DNA of 45,613 nt. Source: Variovorax sp. KBW07. GTDB taxonomy: Bacteria > Pseudomonadota > Gammaproteobacteria > Burkholderiales > Burkholderiaceae_C. This document shows, piece after piece, positions 15,845 to 24,412 of this stretch. The stretch lies in the NCBI RefSeq assembly GCF_003852515.1, contig NZ_QAJK01000072.1, positions 1 through 45,613 on the forward strand, written 5' to 3'. The translations under genes and the position numbers were made by a program. The notes under the pieces were generated by a model that made no database searches, was not told the origin of the DNA, and saw only the letters and a list, made by a program, of their open reading frames with translations. The stretch's first letter is position 1; each line of letters opens with the position of its first letter.

Positions 15845-17500
15845 ATGGATTTCAGCGACGTGAAAAAACTCGGCGGGCTGAGCCCCTTCGAACTGAAGGA
15901 TGCCCTGATCCAGGTCGCCAAGCAGAGCGATCGCCTCATGCTCAACGCGGGGCGCGGCAACCCGAATTTCCTGGCGACCACGCCACGGCACGGCTTCTTC
16001 CAGTTCGGGCTGTTCGCCATGACCGAGAGCGAGCGCTCGTACATCTACATGGAAGGCGTGGGCGGCTTTCCGCAACGCGAGGGCATCGAGTCGCGCTTCG
16101 AGATTTTCGCCAAGGCCCATGCGGGCGAGCCGGGCGTGCGCTTCATCGAAGCGGCGGTGTCGTACGTGCGCGACCAGCTCGGGCTGTCGGCCGGCGACTT
16201 CATCTACGAGATGTGCGAGGCCATATTGGGTTGCAACTACCCGGTGCCCGACCGCATGCTGCGCCTGAGTGAAATCATCGTGGGCCAGTACATCCACAAG
16301 GAGATGATCGGCACGCATCCCTTCGTGGGCAAGTTCGACATGTACGCGGTCGAGGGTGGCACCGCCGCCATGACCTACCTGTTCAACAGCCTGCGCGAAA
16401 ACCACCTGCTGCAGCCCGGCGACACCATTGCGCTGGGCATGCCGATCTTCACGCCGTACATCGAGATTCCGCACCTGAACGACTACCAGCTGATCGAGGC
16501 GCTGATCGATGCACCGCCCGAGAACAACTGGCAGTTCACCAAGAAGGAGCTGCAGAAGCTGCTCGACCCGAAGGTCAAGGCATTCTTCCTGTGCAACCCG
16601 AGCAACCCGCCGTCGGTGAAGATCAGCGACGAAGTGCTGGGCTACATCGCCGACATCGTGAAGCAGCGGCCCGACCTCATCATCCTGACCGATGACGTGT
16701 ACGGCACCTTCGCCGACAACTTTCTCTCGCTGTTCGCGATCTGCCCGCGCAACACCATCCTGGTGTATTCGTTCTCCAAGTACTTCGGCGCCACCGGCTG
16801 GCGCATGGGCGTGGTGGCCACGCACGAAGACAACATCCTCGACCGCCAGATCGCGGCGCTGTCCGAAGCCAGGCTGAAGGAACTCGACGCGCGCTACAGC
16901 TCCATCACCACCGAGCCGCGCAAGCTGAAGTTCATCGACCGGCTGGTGGCCGACAGCCGCACCGTGGCACTCAACCACACGGCCGGCCTGTCGACGCCGG
17001 TGCAGGCGCAGATGGTGATGTTCTCGCTGTTCTGCCTGATGGACGAACCCGATGCGTACAAGAAGTCGATGAAGCACATCGTGCTGCGCCGCAAGGAGGC
17101 GCTGTACCGCGAGCTGGGCATTCCGCTGGAAGCCGACCCGAACTCGGTGAGCTACTACCACCTGCTCGACCTGCAGTCCATTGCCACGCAGATGCACGGC
17201 GAACGCTTCGGCCAATGGATCGTGACCAAGCTGCAGCCGAACGAGGCGCTCTTCCGCATTGCCGAAGAGACGAGCATCGTGCTGCTGCCCGGCCGCGGCT
17301 TCGGCGGCAAGCACGCTTCGGGCCGCGTGTCGCTGGCCAACCTCAACGAGTACGACTACGCGAACATCGGGCGCTCGCTGCGCAAGCTGGCGTCGGAATA
17401 CTTTGCGTTGTTCGAAAAAGAGAGCGGGGGTGGGCGCGCGGCCAAGGGCAGCGCGGCACCTGCGAAGAGCAAATCTGCCAAGGGCGGGAAGAAGAAGTAG
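15845..17500 (+). CDS. aspD: aspartate 4-decarboxylase (PLP-dependent)
   Basis: A 551-residue fold-type I PLP enzyme of the AspD class, which converts L-aspartate to L-alanine and CO2 (EC 4.1.1.12) with side aminotransferase activity. The N terminus (LNAGRGNPNFLATTPRHGFFQFG) is diagnostic of the family. A PLP-lysine motif, SFSKYFGATGWRMG, puts the Schiff-base lysine at residue 312, near the position reported for characterised enzymes (about 315). 'FLCNPSNPPS' and 'ILTDDVYGTF' are the usual cofactor-contact segments. The length is slightly above the usual 530 or so, owing to a Lys/Ala/Gly tail of about 25 residues. The ATG at 15845 follows AGGAG by eight bases. With two upstream AspT exchangers it completes a decarboxylative metabolic cycle that consumes a proton and can raise the proton-motive force. 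Confidence 0.95.
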   Translation: MDFSDVKKLGGLSPFELKDALIQVAKQSDRLMLNAGRGNPNFLATTPRHGFFQFGLFAMTESERSYIYMEGVGGFPQREGIESRFEIFAKAHAGEPGVRFIEAAVSYVRDQLGLSAGDFIYEMCEAILGCNYPVPDRMLRLSEIIVGQYIHKEMIGTHPFVGKFDMYAVEGGTAAMTYLFNSLRENHLLQPGDTIALGMPIFTPYIEIPHLNDYQLIEALIDAPPENNWQFTKKELQKLLDPKVKAFFLCNPSNPPSVKISDEVLGYIADIVKQRPDLIILTDDVYGTFADNFLSLFAICPRNTILVYSFSKYFGATGWRMGVVATHEDNILDRQIAALSEARLKELDARYSSITTEPRKLKFIDRLVADSRTVALNHTAGLSTPVQAQMVMFSLFCLMDEPDAYKKSMKHIVLRRKEALYRELGIPLEADPNSVSYYHLLDLQSIATQMHGERFGQWIVTKLQPNEALFRIAEETSIVLLPGRGFGGKHASGRVSLANLNEYDYANIGRSLRKLASEYFALFEKESGGGRAAKGSAAPAKSKSAKGGKKK

Positions 17501-17527
17501 CTCCCCGCCCTGCCCCGTGGTGGCTCG

Positions 17528-19687
17528 TCAGCTCGCCTTGCGAGCCGTGAGCCACTGCGACGACGCCAGCGCCGCGGCGACCACGCGCACCTCGCCGATG
17601 TTGCCGAAGAAGCCATCGGCGCGGTTGCCATCCCACGAACCGCCGCCTACCACCCACGGCGAGGTGGCCCCCAGCGTGGCCAGGCCCTTCGCGCCCGCCA
17701 CGTTGCGCAACACCGGCGCGCCTTCCACGTACATCGTGGTGTCGTGCGACACCGGATCGTTGACGATCGCGATGTGCACCCAGCGGTCGGCAATCACTTC
17801 GCCCGACCAGTTGGTCACCGGGTCGGTGGTTCCGGCCGGGCTGGGCACCACTTCCCACTGCACTTCGCGCAGGCTGGAGATGGCGAACAGCATCGGCGGT
17901 GCTTCGCCGTCGCCCCCCGTGTAGCCCGACAGGTCGCCGCGCCGGCCGTCGCGCGTCATGATGTTCATCCATTTCTGGTTGTCGCTGGTCCAGCTCTTGT
18001 CGATCTTCATGAAGACCTCGACCGTGTAGCCGTTGTCCAGCGTCTGCGCATTGATCGGCGCAGCCGCGTCGGTGAGAAAGTAGCTCATCCGCGCCGGATT
18101 GCCGTTCTTGTCCCGGATGGTGTTGAGAAAGCGCACCGAGCCCGGCGCAGCCGACAGGTAGTGGCGGTCGTCGGTCCACACCACGTCGCCATCGACAGCG
18201 CCCACGATGCCTCCCTGGTTCAGCGCATCGCGATGCAGCGGGTTGGTTCCCGTGACGTCCGCGATCACGGTGCCCGGCAGCACCGGCTGGTTGACCGTGC
18301 CACCGAAGAAGCGCCAGTGCGCCAGCGTGTTGGCAACCTTCGGGTAGTCCTCCGAATTCGCGGCGGGCCGCTGCTCGGTCACCGCGGGCTCCTTGTAGTT
18401 GGCAAGGATCATCGCGCGGGCCTGATCGACCAGCGAACTGGCGACGGTGGCGCTGCCCGTGCCGAAGCTCTTGTTGAAGCCCGCGAAGCGCTGCGCGAAA
18501 TCCATCTCGATGGTGAAGGCTTCGTTGGGCGTGGTCAGCACGGCCTGGTCGAAGGTGTTCAGCGTGGCGGCCGGCTTCTGCGGCACCCAGGGCGAGAACG
18601 ACAGCACCTTGATCTGCTTGTGCGTCAGGTCGAATTCGTACAGGCGCATCAGGCCGTTGCCGCCCTGGTAGGCCATCTGGTAGTCGACCACCATTTCCTC
18701 GACCTTGTGGCCGAAGTCGTTGGTCTTCGTGAGGTGCGCGGCGCCGTGGTGGTGGCCGTTCAGCGTCATGAAGATCTGGTCGTTGTCGCGGACCAGCTTC
18801 TCCCACAGCATCTTGCCGTAGTCGGTCTCCAGCGGGCTCACGGCGTCGGGGGCGATGTTGAGCAACTGGTGGTTGACCAGGATCACGGGCAGCGTCGGGT
18901 TCTTCGCGATCACCTGGCGGGCCCATGCAATGCCGGCATCGGACACACGCCACGACAGCGACAGCACCATGAACTTCTGGCCCTGCGCCTCGAACACGTG
19001 GTACTCGTGAAAGCCGCTGGCATCGCGCGCGCCGAAGGTGGCCTGGCGCTTGGCGCGCTCGGTGCCGAACCACTTCAGGTAGGGCTCGGCGGCGAGCGTG
19101 CGCGTGGCATCGGTGCCGCCCACCGGGTCGACGCCGTAGTCGACGTCGTTCAGCACGTCGTGGTTGCCGGCGAGGATGCTGTAGGGCTGCTTCGCGTCTT
19201 CGAGGAACTTCATGGCGGCGTCGGCCACCTTCCACTGGTCGGGCTTGCCGACCTGGTCGACCACGTCGCCCAGGTGAATGGTGAAGGGGATGTTCAGCGC
19301 CTTGGCGTTGGCCGCGATCCACTTCGTCTGCGCCGCGAAGGGCTCGCTGCCGAAGCGCTTGTCGTACTGGCTGCTTTCGTCGGTGGTGGCATAGCGCGCA
19401 TAGAACTGCGTGTCGGGCATCACGGCGATGGCGAAGCTGGAGATCTTTGTGTCGGCCGGTGGCGGCGGTGCAGGCGGCACGCCGCCGGGCAGCAGCGGAA
19501 AGCCCGAGGCACCGCCGCCACCACCGCCGCAGGCAGCGAGCAAGGCGCTGCTGCCGCCGACGGTCAGCAGCGATGCGCCGAGCTTGAGCATCTGGCGGCG
19601 GGGAGAAGACGTCGACTCGGAATTCGATTCGGCCGGGGAAGGAGCGAGCGGCGCGCGTGCGCCGCGGGGGTCGTCGGAAACAGACAT
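17528..19687 (-). CDS. Tat-exported calcineurin-like metallophosphoesterase lipoprotein with C-terminal lectin-like domain
   Basis: This 719-residue predicted exported protein starts at ATG 19687; the frame extends further upstream without a better start. A twin-arginine motif (SPRRQMLKLG, residues 28-37) and a lipobox ending in LAAC (Cys 53) suggest Tat export followed by lipidation. A Gly-rich and Pro-rich linker follows. The phosphoesterase domain, about 84-400, shows PDTQ (Asp 92), HLGDVVD (Asp 141), AGNHD (175-177), 'LVNHQ' and 'LNGHHHG', the metal-binding set. The first motif has Asp-Thr-Gln instead of the common Asp-x-His. Residues of about 510-719 look like a concanavalin/LamG beta-sandwich (VEVFMKIDKSW, WVHIAIVNDPVSHDTTMYVEG). 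The substrate, a phosphodiester or phosphate ester outside the inner membrane, is not deducible. It converges with aspD. Confidence 0.85.
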   Translation of the reverse strand: MSVSDDPRGARAPLAPSPAESNSESTSSPRRQMLKLGASLLTVGGSSALLAACGGGGGGASGFPLLPGGVPPAPPPPADTKISSFAIAVMPDTQFYARYATTDESSQYDKRFGSEPFAAQTKWIAANAKALNIPFTIHLGDVVDQVGKPDQWKVADAAMKFLEDAKQPYSILAGNHDVLNDVDYGVDPVGGTDATRTLAAEPYLKWFGTERAKRQATFGARDASGFHEYHVFEAQGQKFMVLSLSWRVSDAGIAWARQVIAKNPTLPVILVNHQLLNIAPDAVSPLETDYGKMLWEKLVRDNDQIFMTLNGHHHGAAHLTKTNDFGHKVEEMVVDYQMAYQGGNGLMRLYEFDLTHKQIKVLSFSPWVPQKPAATLNTFDQAVLTTPNEAFTIEMDFAQRFAGFNKSFGTGSATVASSLVDQARAMILANYKEPAVTEQRPAANSEDYPKVANTLAHWRFFGGTVNQPVLPGTVIADVTGTNPLHRDALNQGGIVGAVDGDVVWTDDRHYLSAAPGSVRFLNTIRDKNGNPARMSYFLTDAAAPINAQTLDNGYTVEVFMKIDKSWTSDNQKWMNIMTRDGRRGDLSGYTGGDGEAPPMLFAISSLREVQWEVVPSPAGTTDPVTNWSGEVIADRWVHIAIVNDPVSHDTTMYVEGAPVLRNVAGAKGLATLGATSPWVVGGGSWDGNRADGFFGNIGEVRVVAAALASSQWLTARKAS

Positions 19688-19831
19688 GGTCAAGGGAAAC
19701 GTTGCGAAGCGCGCAGCGTAAAAACATGCGGTGACGCAGGCGTGTAAGACCCATGACACTTTCGGCACGCGCCCCATGCGCGCCGATGCACACCCTCGAC
19801 AGACCCTCGCGATGGGCCCTCTGAATATCCG

Positions 19832-21025
19832 TCAGGCCGCGGCCATGCGCTCCTGCTTGTCCAGCCTCACCACCTGCCACGCGCACAGGCTGCCCACCAC
19901 CGCCAGCATGGCCGCCAGCGCGAACATCGTGCGGTAGCCGAACTCCTGCGCCACGGCCCCGCCGAGCAGCACGCCGAGTACGCCGCCGAAGCCATAGCCG
20001 ATGACCGTGAACAGCGCCTGCCCTCGACCACGCAGCTGGCCGGGGAAGCGGCGCGACACCACGGCGATGCAGGTGGTGTGGTGCGCCGCGAAGCTCAGCG
20101 CATGCAGCCACTGCGCCACGATCAGCGCCGCGATGAAACCGCCAAGCCCCGCCGTGAGGCCGAGCCGCGCCACCGCGGCAATGCCGCACAACAGCATCCA
20201 GCGCGGCATGGGCAGCAGGCCGATGAGCCGGCCCTGCAGGAAGAACCAGACGATCTCGGCCACCACCGACAGCGCCCACAGCAGGCCGATGGTGCTCTTG
20301 CCGTAGCCGATGGAATCCAGGTAGAGCGAGAAGAAGGCGTACACCGAGAAGTGCGACATCACCTGGAAGAACAGCGCCGCGAAGAACCACTGCACCGCCG
20401 GGTTGCGCAGCACCGGGCCGATGGGCACCTTGACGGCGTCATGCGCGGCCGGCGGCTCGCGCAGGTCGGGCAGCTTCATGGTCGCGACCAGCACCACCGC
20501 CAGCGTGCCGGCGGCCCAGAACGGAAAGTGCTTCATGCCGAAGCGCTCGAACCATTCGCCCGCCACGAACACCGTGACCAGGAACCCGGCCGAACCGCAC
20601 AGCCGGATGCGCCCGTAACGGCCCCAGTCGCCGGCCACCAGTTGCGCCATGGCCGCTTCGGTGAGCGACATCATCGAGCTGGTGTGGGTGAACATCACGA
20701 GCAGCACCAGCGCCAGCCACCACGCGCCGCCGTGCCACCACAGGCCGAAGGAGCTGGCCAGCGCCACCGCCGCGCTGAAGCGCAGCAGCTTGACGCGCTG
20801 CCCGGTGTGGTCGCTGAGCGCGCCCCAGGCATAGGGCGCGAACACCCGCGTGATCGACTGCACCGAGGCCAGCAGGCTGATGGTGAAAATCGGCAGCCCC
20901 AGGTCCTTGAGCCACAGCGGCAGGTAGGGGTTGAAAAAACCGATGTGCGCGAAATAGCTGGCCGACAGACCAGCGAATGCCAGCAGGTGGCCGCGTCCGG
21001 CGGCCACTGGTGGCGGGGCGGACAC
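19832..21025 (-). CDS. MFS transporter, HcaT/PPP-like
   Basis: This is a 397-residue twelve-helix major facilitator carrier of the MFS_1-like group that includes the phenylpropionate permease HcaT and nucleoside-type carriers. Features are 'FFNPYLPLWLKDLGLP' in the first loop, 'GALSDHTGQRVKLLR' as the family A-motif, 'GRYGRIRLCGSAGF' and 'RGRGQALFTVIGYGFG'. The start chosen is GTG 21025, which shares one base with the aroC stop (TAGTG). That coupling argues for one transcript with aroC. Upstream extension in frame runs through aroC sequence and is not protein-like. The substrate is unknown; phenylpropionate is the family name only, and there is no aromatic-degradation gene nearby. Confidence 0.85.
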   Translation of the reverse strand: MSAPPPVAAGRGHLLAFAGLSASYFAHIGFFNPYLPLWLKDLGLPIFTISLLASVQSITRVFAPYAWGALSDHTGQRVKLLRFSAAVALASSFGLWWHGGAWWLALVLLVMFTHTSSMMSLTEAAMAQLVAGDWGRYGRIRLCGSAGFLVTVFVAGEWFERFGMKHFPFWAAGTLAVVLVATMKLPDLREPPAAHDAVKVPIGPVLRNPAVQWFFAALFFQVMSHFSVYAFFSLYLDSIGYGKSTIGLLWALSVVAEIVWFFLQGRLIGLLPMPRWMLLCGIAAVARLGLTAGLGGFIAALIVAQWLHALSFAAHHTTCIAVVSRRFPGQLRGRGQALFTVIGYGFGGVLGVLLGGAVAQEFGYRTMFALAAMLAVVGSLCAWQVVRLDKQERMAAA

Positions 21026-22137
21026 TAGAGGAAAGACGCCTGGGGCGACGAGGCTTCGGTCTTTTGCGCGTCGGCCTGCGCGTCGCCGCACTGCGCGCGG
21101 TTGCGCATCACGTGCTCCATGACCACCAGCGCCAGCATGGCTTCGGCAATGGGCGTGGCGCGGATGCCGACGCACGGGTCGTGGCGGCCCTTGGTGACCA
21201 CCTCGACCGGGTTGTTGTGGATGTCGATGGACTGGCGCGGGCTGATGATCGAGCTGGTGGGCTTGATCGCGATGGACACCTCGAGGTCTTGCCCCGAGCT
21301 GATGCCGCCCAGAATGCCGCCGGCGTTGTTGGTGACGAAGCCGGTCGGCGTGATCGAGTCGCCATGCGTGGTGCCGCGCTGCGTGACGCTGTCGAAACCG
21401 GCGCCGATTTCAACCGCCTTCACGGCGTTGATGCCCATCATGGCGTAGGCGATTTCGGCGTCGAGCTTGTCGAACAGCGGCTCGCCCAGGCCCACCGGCA
21501 CCTTCGTGGCGGTAACGCGGATGCGCGCGCCGCACGAATCGCCGGCCTTGCGCAGGCAGTCCATGTAGTCCTCCAGCGCGCTCACGTCGGCCATGGGGGC
21601 AAAGAAGGGGTTGTTGGGCACGTGGTCCCAGCTCTCGAAGGGAATGGCGATTTCGCCGATCTGCGTCATGCAGCCGCGGAACACCATGCCGTACTTTTCG
21701 GCCAGCCACTTCTTGGCGATCGCGCCGGCCGCCACCATGGGCGCCGTGAGCCGGGCCGAAGAGCGCCCGCCACCGCGCGGATCGCGAATGCCGTATTTCT
21801 TCCAGTAGGTGAAGTCGGCGTGGCCGGGGCGGAACTGCTGGGCAATCTGCCCGTAGTCCTTGCTGCGCTGGTCGGTGTTCTGGATCAGCAGCGCGATGGG
21901 CGTGCCGGTGGTCTTGCCCTCGTACACGCCAGAAAGAATTTGCACCGCATCGGGTTCCTGGCGCTGCGTGACGTGGCGGCTGGTGCCGGGGCGCCGGCGG
22001 TCCAGGTCGCCCTGGATGTCGGCCTCGCTCAGGGCCATGCCCGGGGGGCAGCCGTCGATGACGCAGCCGATGGCCGGGCCGTGCGACTCGCCGAAATTGG
22101 TGACCGCGAAGAGTGTTCCGAAGGTGTTGCCGCTCAT
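21025..22137 (-). CDS. aroC: chorismate synthase
   Basis: This 370-residue cytosolic enzyme of the shikimate pathway converts 5-enolpyruvylshikimate-3-phosphate to chorismate with reduced FMN. The three family signatures are present: [18 protein letters not shown] near the N terminus, the '[27 protein letters not shown]' region (about 105-130), and '[20 protein letters not shown]' with '[17 protein letters not shown]' in the C-terminal third. Length is normal. ATG 22137 (MSGNTFG) matches the usual family start. A GTG six codons earlier is also in frame but lies inside a palindrome. A short helical protein gene precedes it by 33 bases and an MFS gene follows with a one-base overlap. Confidence 0.97.
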   Translation of the reverse strand: MSGNTFGTLFAVTNFGESHGPAIGCVIDGCPPGMALSEADIQGDLDRRRPGTSRHVTQRQEPDAVQILSGVYEGKTTGTPIALLIQNTDQRSKDYGQIAQQFRPGHADFTYWKKYGIRDPRGGGRSSARLTAPMVAAGAIAKKWLAEKYGMVFRGCMTQIGEIAIPFESWDHVPNNPFFAPMADVSALEDYMDCLRKAGDSCGARIRVTATKVPVGLGEPLFDKLDAEIAYAMMGINAVKAVEIGAGFDSVTQRGTTHGDSITPTGFVTNNAGGILGGISSGQDLEVSIAIKPTSSIISPRQSIDIHNNPVEVVTKGRHDPCVGIRATPIAEAMLALVVMEHVMRNRAQCGDAQADAQKTEASSPQASFL

Positions 22138-22138
22138 G

Positions 22139-22155
22139 GTGGGGATTATCCCCAC
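22139..22155 (-). promoter_or_regulatory. palindrome abutting the aroC start codon
   Basis: A perfect 17-base palindrome has arms GTGGGGAT and ATCCCCAC around one T. It lies one base before the aroC ATG. In the transcript it can form a six-pair GC stem with an AUAAU loop where a ribosome site would normally be. A second small dyad, GGGG-ACG-CCCC, lies just beyond it. It could be an operator or a translational control hairpin. Confidence 0.4.
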
Positions 22156-22170
22156 AAAGGGGCGTCCCCC

Positions 22171-22368
22171 TCAGTTGGTCGTGCTTTCGGGCGTGTTTTC
22201 CATGCGCCGGGTGAGCGTACCCAGCTGCAGCTCGATGGAAAACAGCCGCTCGTTCAGCACGGCCGTCTGCAGCCGGATCGCCTCGACGATGGCCTTGGTC
22301 TGCGGGTCGGTGGTGTTGTCGGACAGTTCCGCCAGGTCATGCAGCTTCTTGCGCAGTTCGTTGCTCAT
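22171..22368 (-). CDS. small helical protein of unknown function
   Basis: This 65-residue protein (MSNELRKKLHDLAELSDN at the N terminus) is predicted to be almost wholly helical, with heptad-like spacing of Leu and Ile in ETIVEAIRLQ-type segments (residues 24-52). It may form a short coiled-coil dimer. There is no signal peptide. It lies 33 bases upstream of aroC on the same strand and 47 bases after the DHA2 transporter stop, so it may be the first gene of the aroC transcript. I do not recognise the family. Coding status is supported by composition, a conventional ATG after GGAGCCTTCC, and its fit in the gap. Confidence 0.65.
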   Translation of the reverse strand: MSNELRKKLHDLAELSDNTTDPQTKAIVEAIRLQTAVLNERLFSIELQLGTLTRRMENTPESTTN

Positions 22369-22415
22369 GGAAGGCTCCGGTCATTGCGTCGTGGAAGCTG
22401 CAGTATGGGGTTTCG

Positions 22416-24020
22416 TCAGCGCTCCGGCAATGCGGCGGCACCCGGTGTGGCGGGCGGCGATGCGTCCTCCACGCCGGCACTGCTGGCCCCACCGGTCCCG
22501 ACGGTGCGCAGCCGCACCGCCACCAACCCGCCCACCAGCAGCAGCACCGCCGCGCAGATGCCGGCCGTCAGGCGCATGCCGTGCAGCAAGGCGTCGCGGC
22601 CCGCGTCCAGCAGCTCGGCGCCCGTGCTCCCGGCGAGTTGCCCCGCCAGCGCGACCGCGCCGCCGAGCGTGCTGCGTGCCGCCTCCACTTCGGCCGGGCC
22701 CGCCAGGCCTGCCGGCACGGCGTCGGCCATGGTGCCGCGGTAGATGGCCGCACCGATGCTGCCGAGAATCGCGATGCCCAGCGCACCGCCGAACTCCGAG
22801 CTGGTTTCGGAAATGGCCGAAGCCACGCCCGCGCGCTCCGGGGGCGCGCTGCCCACCACGAGGTCGGTGGCCAGCGTGAACACCGGCGCCAGTCCGAGCG
22901 AAGAAATGATGGCGCTGCTCACCATCCAAGCCAGGCCGTCTTGCGCGGGCAGCACGACGAGCATGCCGAAGCCCAGCGCCGCCACGGCCAGGCCGCCGCC
23001 CATCACGAAGGCCGGCCGCATGCGCCGCGCCAGCGCCGGCACCACCATGGAACCGACGATGAAGGCGCCCGCGCTGGGCATGCTCCACAGGCCGGCATGC
23101 AGCGGCGAGAGGCCGAGCACCAGCTGCAGGTACTGGGCGTTGTAGAGAAAGATGCCGAACATCACGAAGCACGCGAGCATGTAGGCGCCCAGCGAAACGC
23201 TGAAGGCCGGCAGGCTGAACAGCCGCAGGTCGATCATCGGATTGGGCAGCCGCCCCTGCCGGCGCGCGAACACCCAGCCGAGCACCGCGCCCACGGCAAT
23301 CGACAGCAGCGACACCGCGTCGGGCCCGTGCTCCGCCACCTGCTTGATGCCGTAAATGACGGCCAGCACCGCGCCCAGCGACAGCGCCACGCTGAGCAGG
23401 TCGAGCCGCGCGGCGTCGGGGTCCTTGTATTCCGGCAGCAGCATCGGCCCGAGCACCAGCAGCAGCACCATCACCGGCACCCCGATCAAAAACACCGAGC
23501 CCCAGGGGAAGAACTGCAGCAGCACGCCGCCCAGCACCGGGCCGATGACGGCGCCCGCCGAGTAGCTGGAAATCCACACGCCGATGGCCACGGTGCGCTG
23601 CGCCGGGTCGAGAAACATGTTGCGGATCAGCGAGAGCGTGGACGGCGCCAGCGTGGCCCCCGCCACGCCGAGCAGCGCGCGCGTGGCGATGAGCATGTTG
23701 GCCGTGGTGGAGAACGCCGCCAGCACCGAGGCCACGCCGAACGCGGCCGCGCCGATCAGCAGCAGGCGCCGCCGGCCGATGCGGTCGCCCAGCGTGCCCA
23801 TGGTGACCAGCAGGCCGGCCACGAAGAAGCCGTAGATATCGACGATCCACAGGAGCTGCGAAGCCGTGGGCTTGAGCTCTTCGCTGATCGACGGAATCGC
23901 CAGGTTCAGCACCGTGAGGTCCATCGAATAGAGCATGCACGGCAGCGCGATGACGGCCAGGCCGGTCCATTCACGCGCCGTGGCGCGGGCGGGAGGCGAT
24001 GCGGGGGCGGCGACGCTCAT
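22416..24020 (-). CDS. MFS drug efflux transporter, DHA2 (EmrB/QacA) family
   Basis: This is a 534-residue inner-membrane drug:proton antiporter of the fourteen-helix DHA2 family. 'LDLTVLNLAIPSIS'-type motif D appears as 'MDLTVLNLAIPSI' near residue 30. Motif A is 'GTLGDRIGRRRLLLIG' near 75, and motif C, the antiporter signature, is 'GVWISSYSAGAVIGPVLGGVLLQFF' near 140-165. The C-terminal cytosolic tail is Ala/Gly-rich. ATG 24020 shares ATGA with the stop of the upstream YCII gene, so the three genes form one coupled operon. The order YCII-YCII-efflux pump suggests that a small YCII enzyme acts with the exporter, perhaps on the same toxic compound. No TetR or MarR regulator is adjacent. Confidence 0.9.
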   Translation of the reverse strand: MSVAAPASPPARATAREWTGLAVIALPCMLYSMDLTVLNLAIPSISEELKPTASQLLWIVDIYGFFVAGLLVTMGTLGDRIGRRRLLLIGAAAFGVASVLAAFSTTANMLIATRALLGVAGATLAPSTLSLIRNMFLDPAQRTVAIGVWISSYSAGAVIGPVLGGVLLQFFPWGSVFLIGVPVMVLLLVLGPMLLPEYKDPDAARLDLLSVALSLGAVLAVIYGIKQVAEHGPDAVSLLSIAVGAVLGWVFARRQGRLPNPMIDLRLFSLPAFSVSLGAYMLACFVMFGIFLYNAQYLQLVLGLSPLHAGLWSMPSAGAFIVGSMVVPALARRMRPAFVMGGGLAVAALGFGMLVVLPAQDGLAWMVSSAIISSLGLAPVFTLATDLVVGSAPPERAGVASAISETSSEFGGALGIAILGSIGAAIYRGTMADAVPAGLAGPAEVEAARSTLGGAVALAGQLAGSTGAELLDAGRDALLHGMRLTAGICAAVLLLVGGLVAVRLRTVGTGGASSAGVEDASPPATPGAAALPER

Positions 24021-24412
24021 CGACCTCCCTCGTTGCCGTGGCCGGGCTGCCCGCCTTGGCTGGCAGCAATCGACTTGACCGGCCGCACCTCGATGCTGCT
24101 GAAGCGCGCCGACGGAATGCCGGCCGCGAGCTCGAGCGCTTCTTCTTCGCTGTCGGCCTCGACAAGGTAGAAGCCGCCCAGCTGCTCGCTGGTTTCGGCG
24201 AACGGGCCGTCGGTGACCGACAGCTTGTTGTGGCGCATGCGCACGGTGGCCGCGGTTTCGGCGGGCTGCAGCGCCTCGGCGGCCACGAGCTTGCCGCGGG
24301 CGTGCAACCGCGCGTCGTAGTCGATGTGTTCGTTGATGTACATGTCCATGTCGTGCGACGAGAAGTGGCTCGTCTGTTCTTCGGTTCCGTAGATGAGGCA
24401 AAGGTATCTCAT
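24017..24412 (-). CDS. YCII/DGPF-domain protein, second copy
   Basis: This 131-residue ferredoxin-like YCII-family protein begins MRYLCLIYG, the typical first beta-strand, and contains the DGPF signature 'DGPFAETSEQLGGFYLVEA' at about 78-96. The C-terminal strand is 'FSSIEVRPV', followed by a short Gly/Gln-rich tail. It overlaps both neighbours by four bases (ATGA). Proteins of this type usually sit beside an ECF42-type sigma factor. Here no sigma factor is present and an efflux pump follows instead. Catalytic activity is not established for the family; some YCII proteins act as small dehalogenase- or lyase-like enzymes. Confidence 0.88.
   Translation of the reverse strand: MRYLCLIYGTEEQTSHFSSHDMDMYINEHIDYDARLHARGKLVAAEALQPAETAATVRMRHNKLSVTDGPFAETSEQLGGFYLVEADSEEEALELAAGIPSARFSSIEVRPVKSIAASQGGQPGHGNEGGR

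Noticed and set aside
17520-17555. A stem GTGGCTC (17520-17526) / GAGCCAC (17549-17555) between aspD and the phosphoesterase gene as terminator
   Set aside because: It lies mostly within the phosphoesterase 3' codons and has no T tract on either strand, so I do not call it a terminator.
19832-21175. Longer version of the HcaT-like transporter starting at 21175
   Set aside because: The extra 50 residues are Arg/His-rich and read through aroC. The GTG at 21025 with a one-base overlap gives a normal transporter start.
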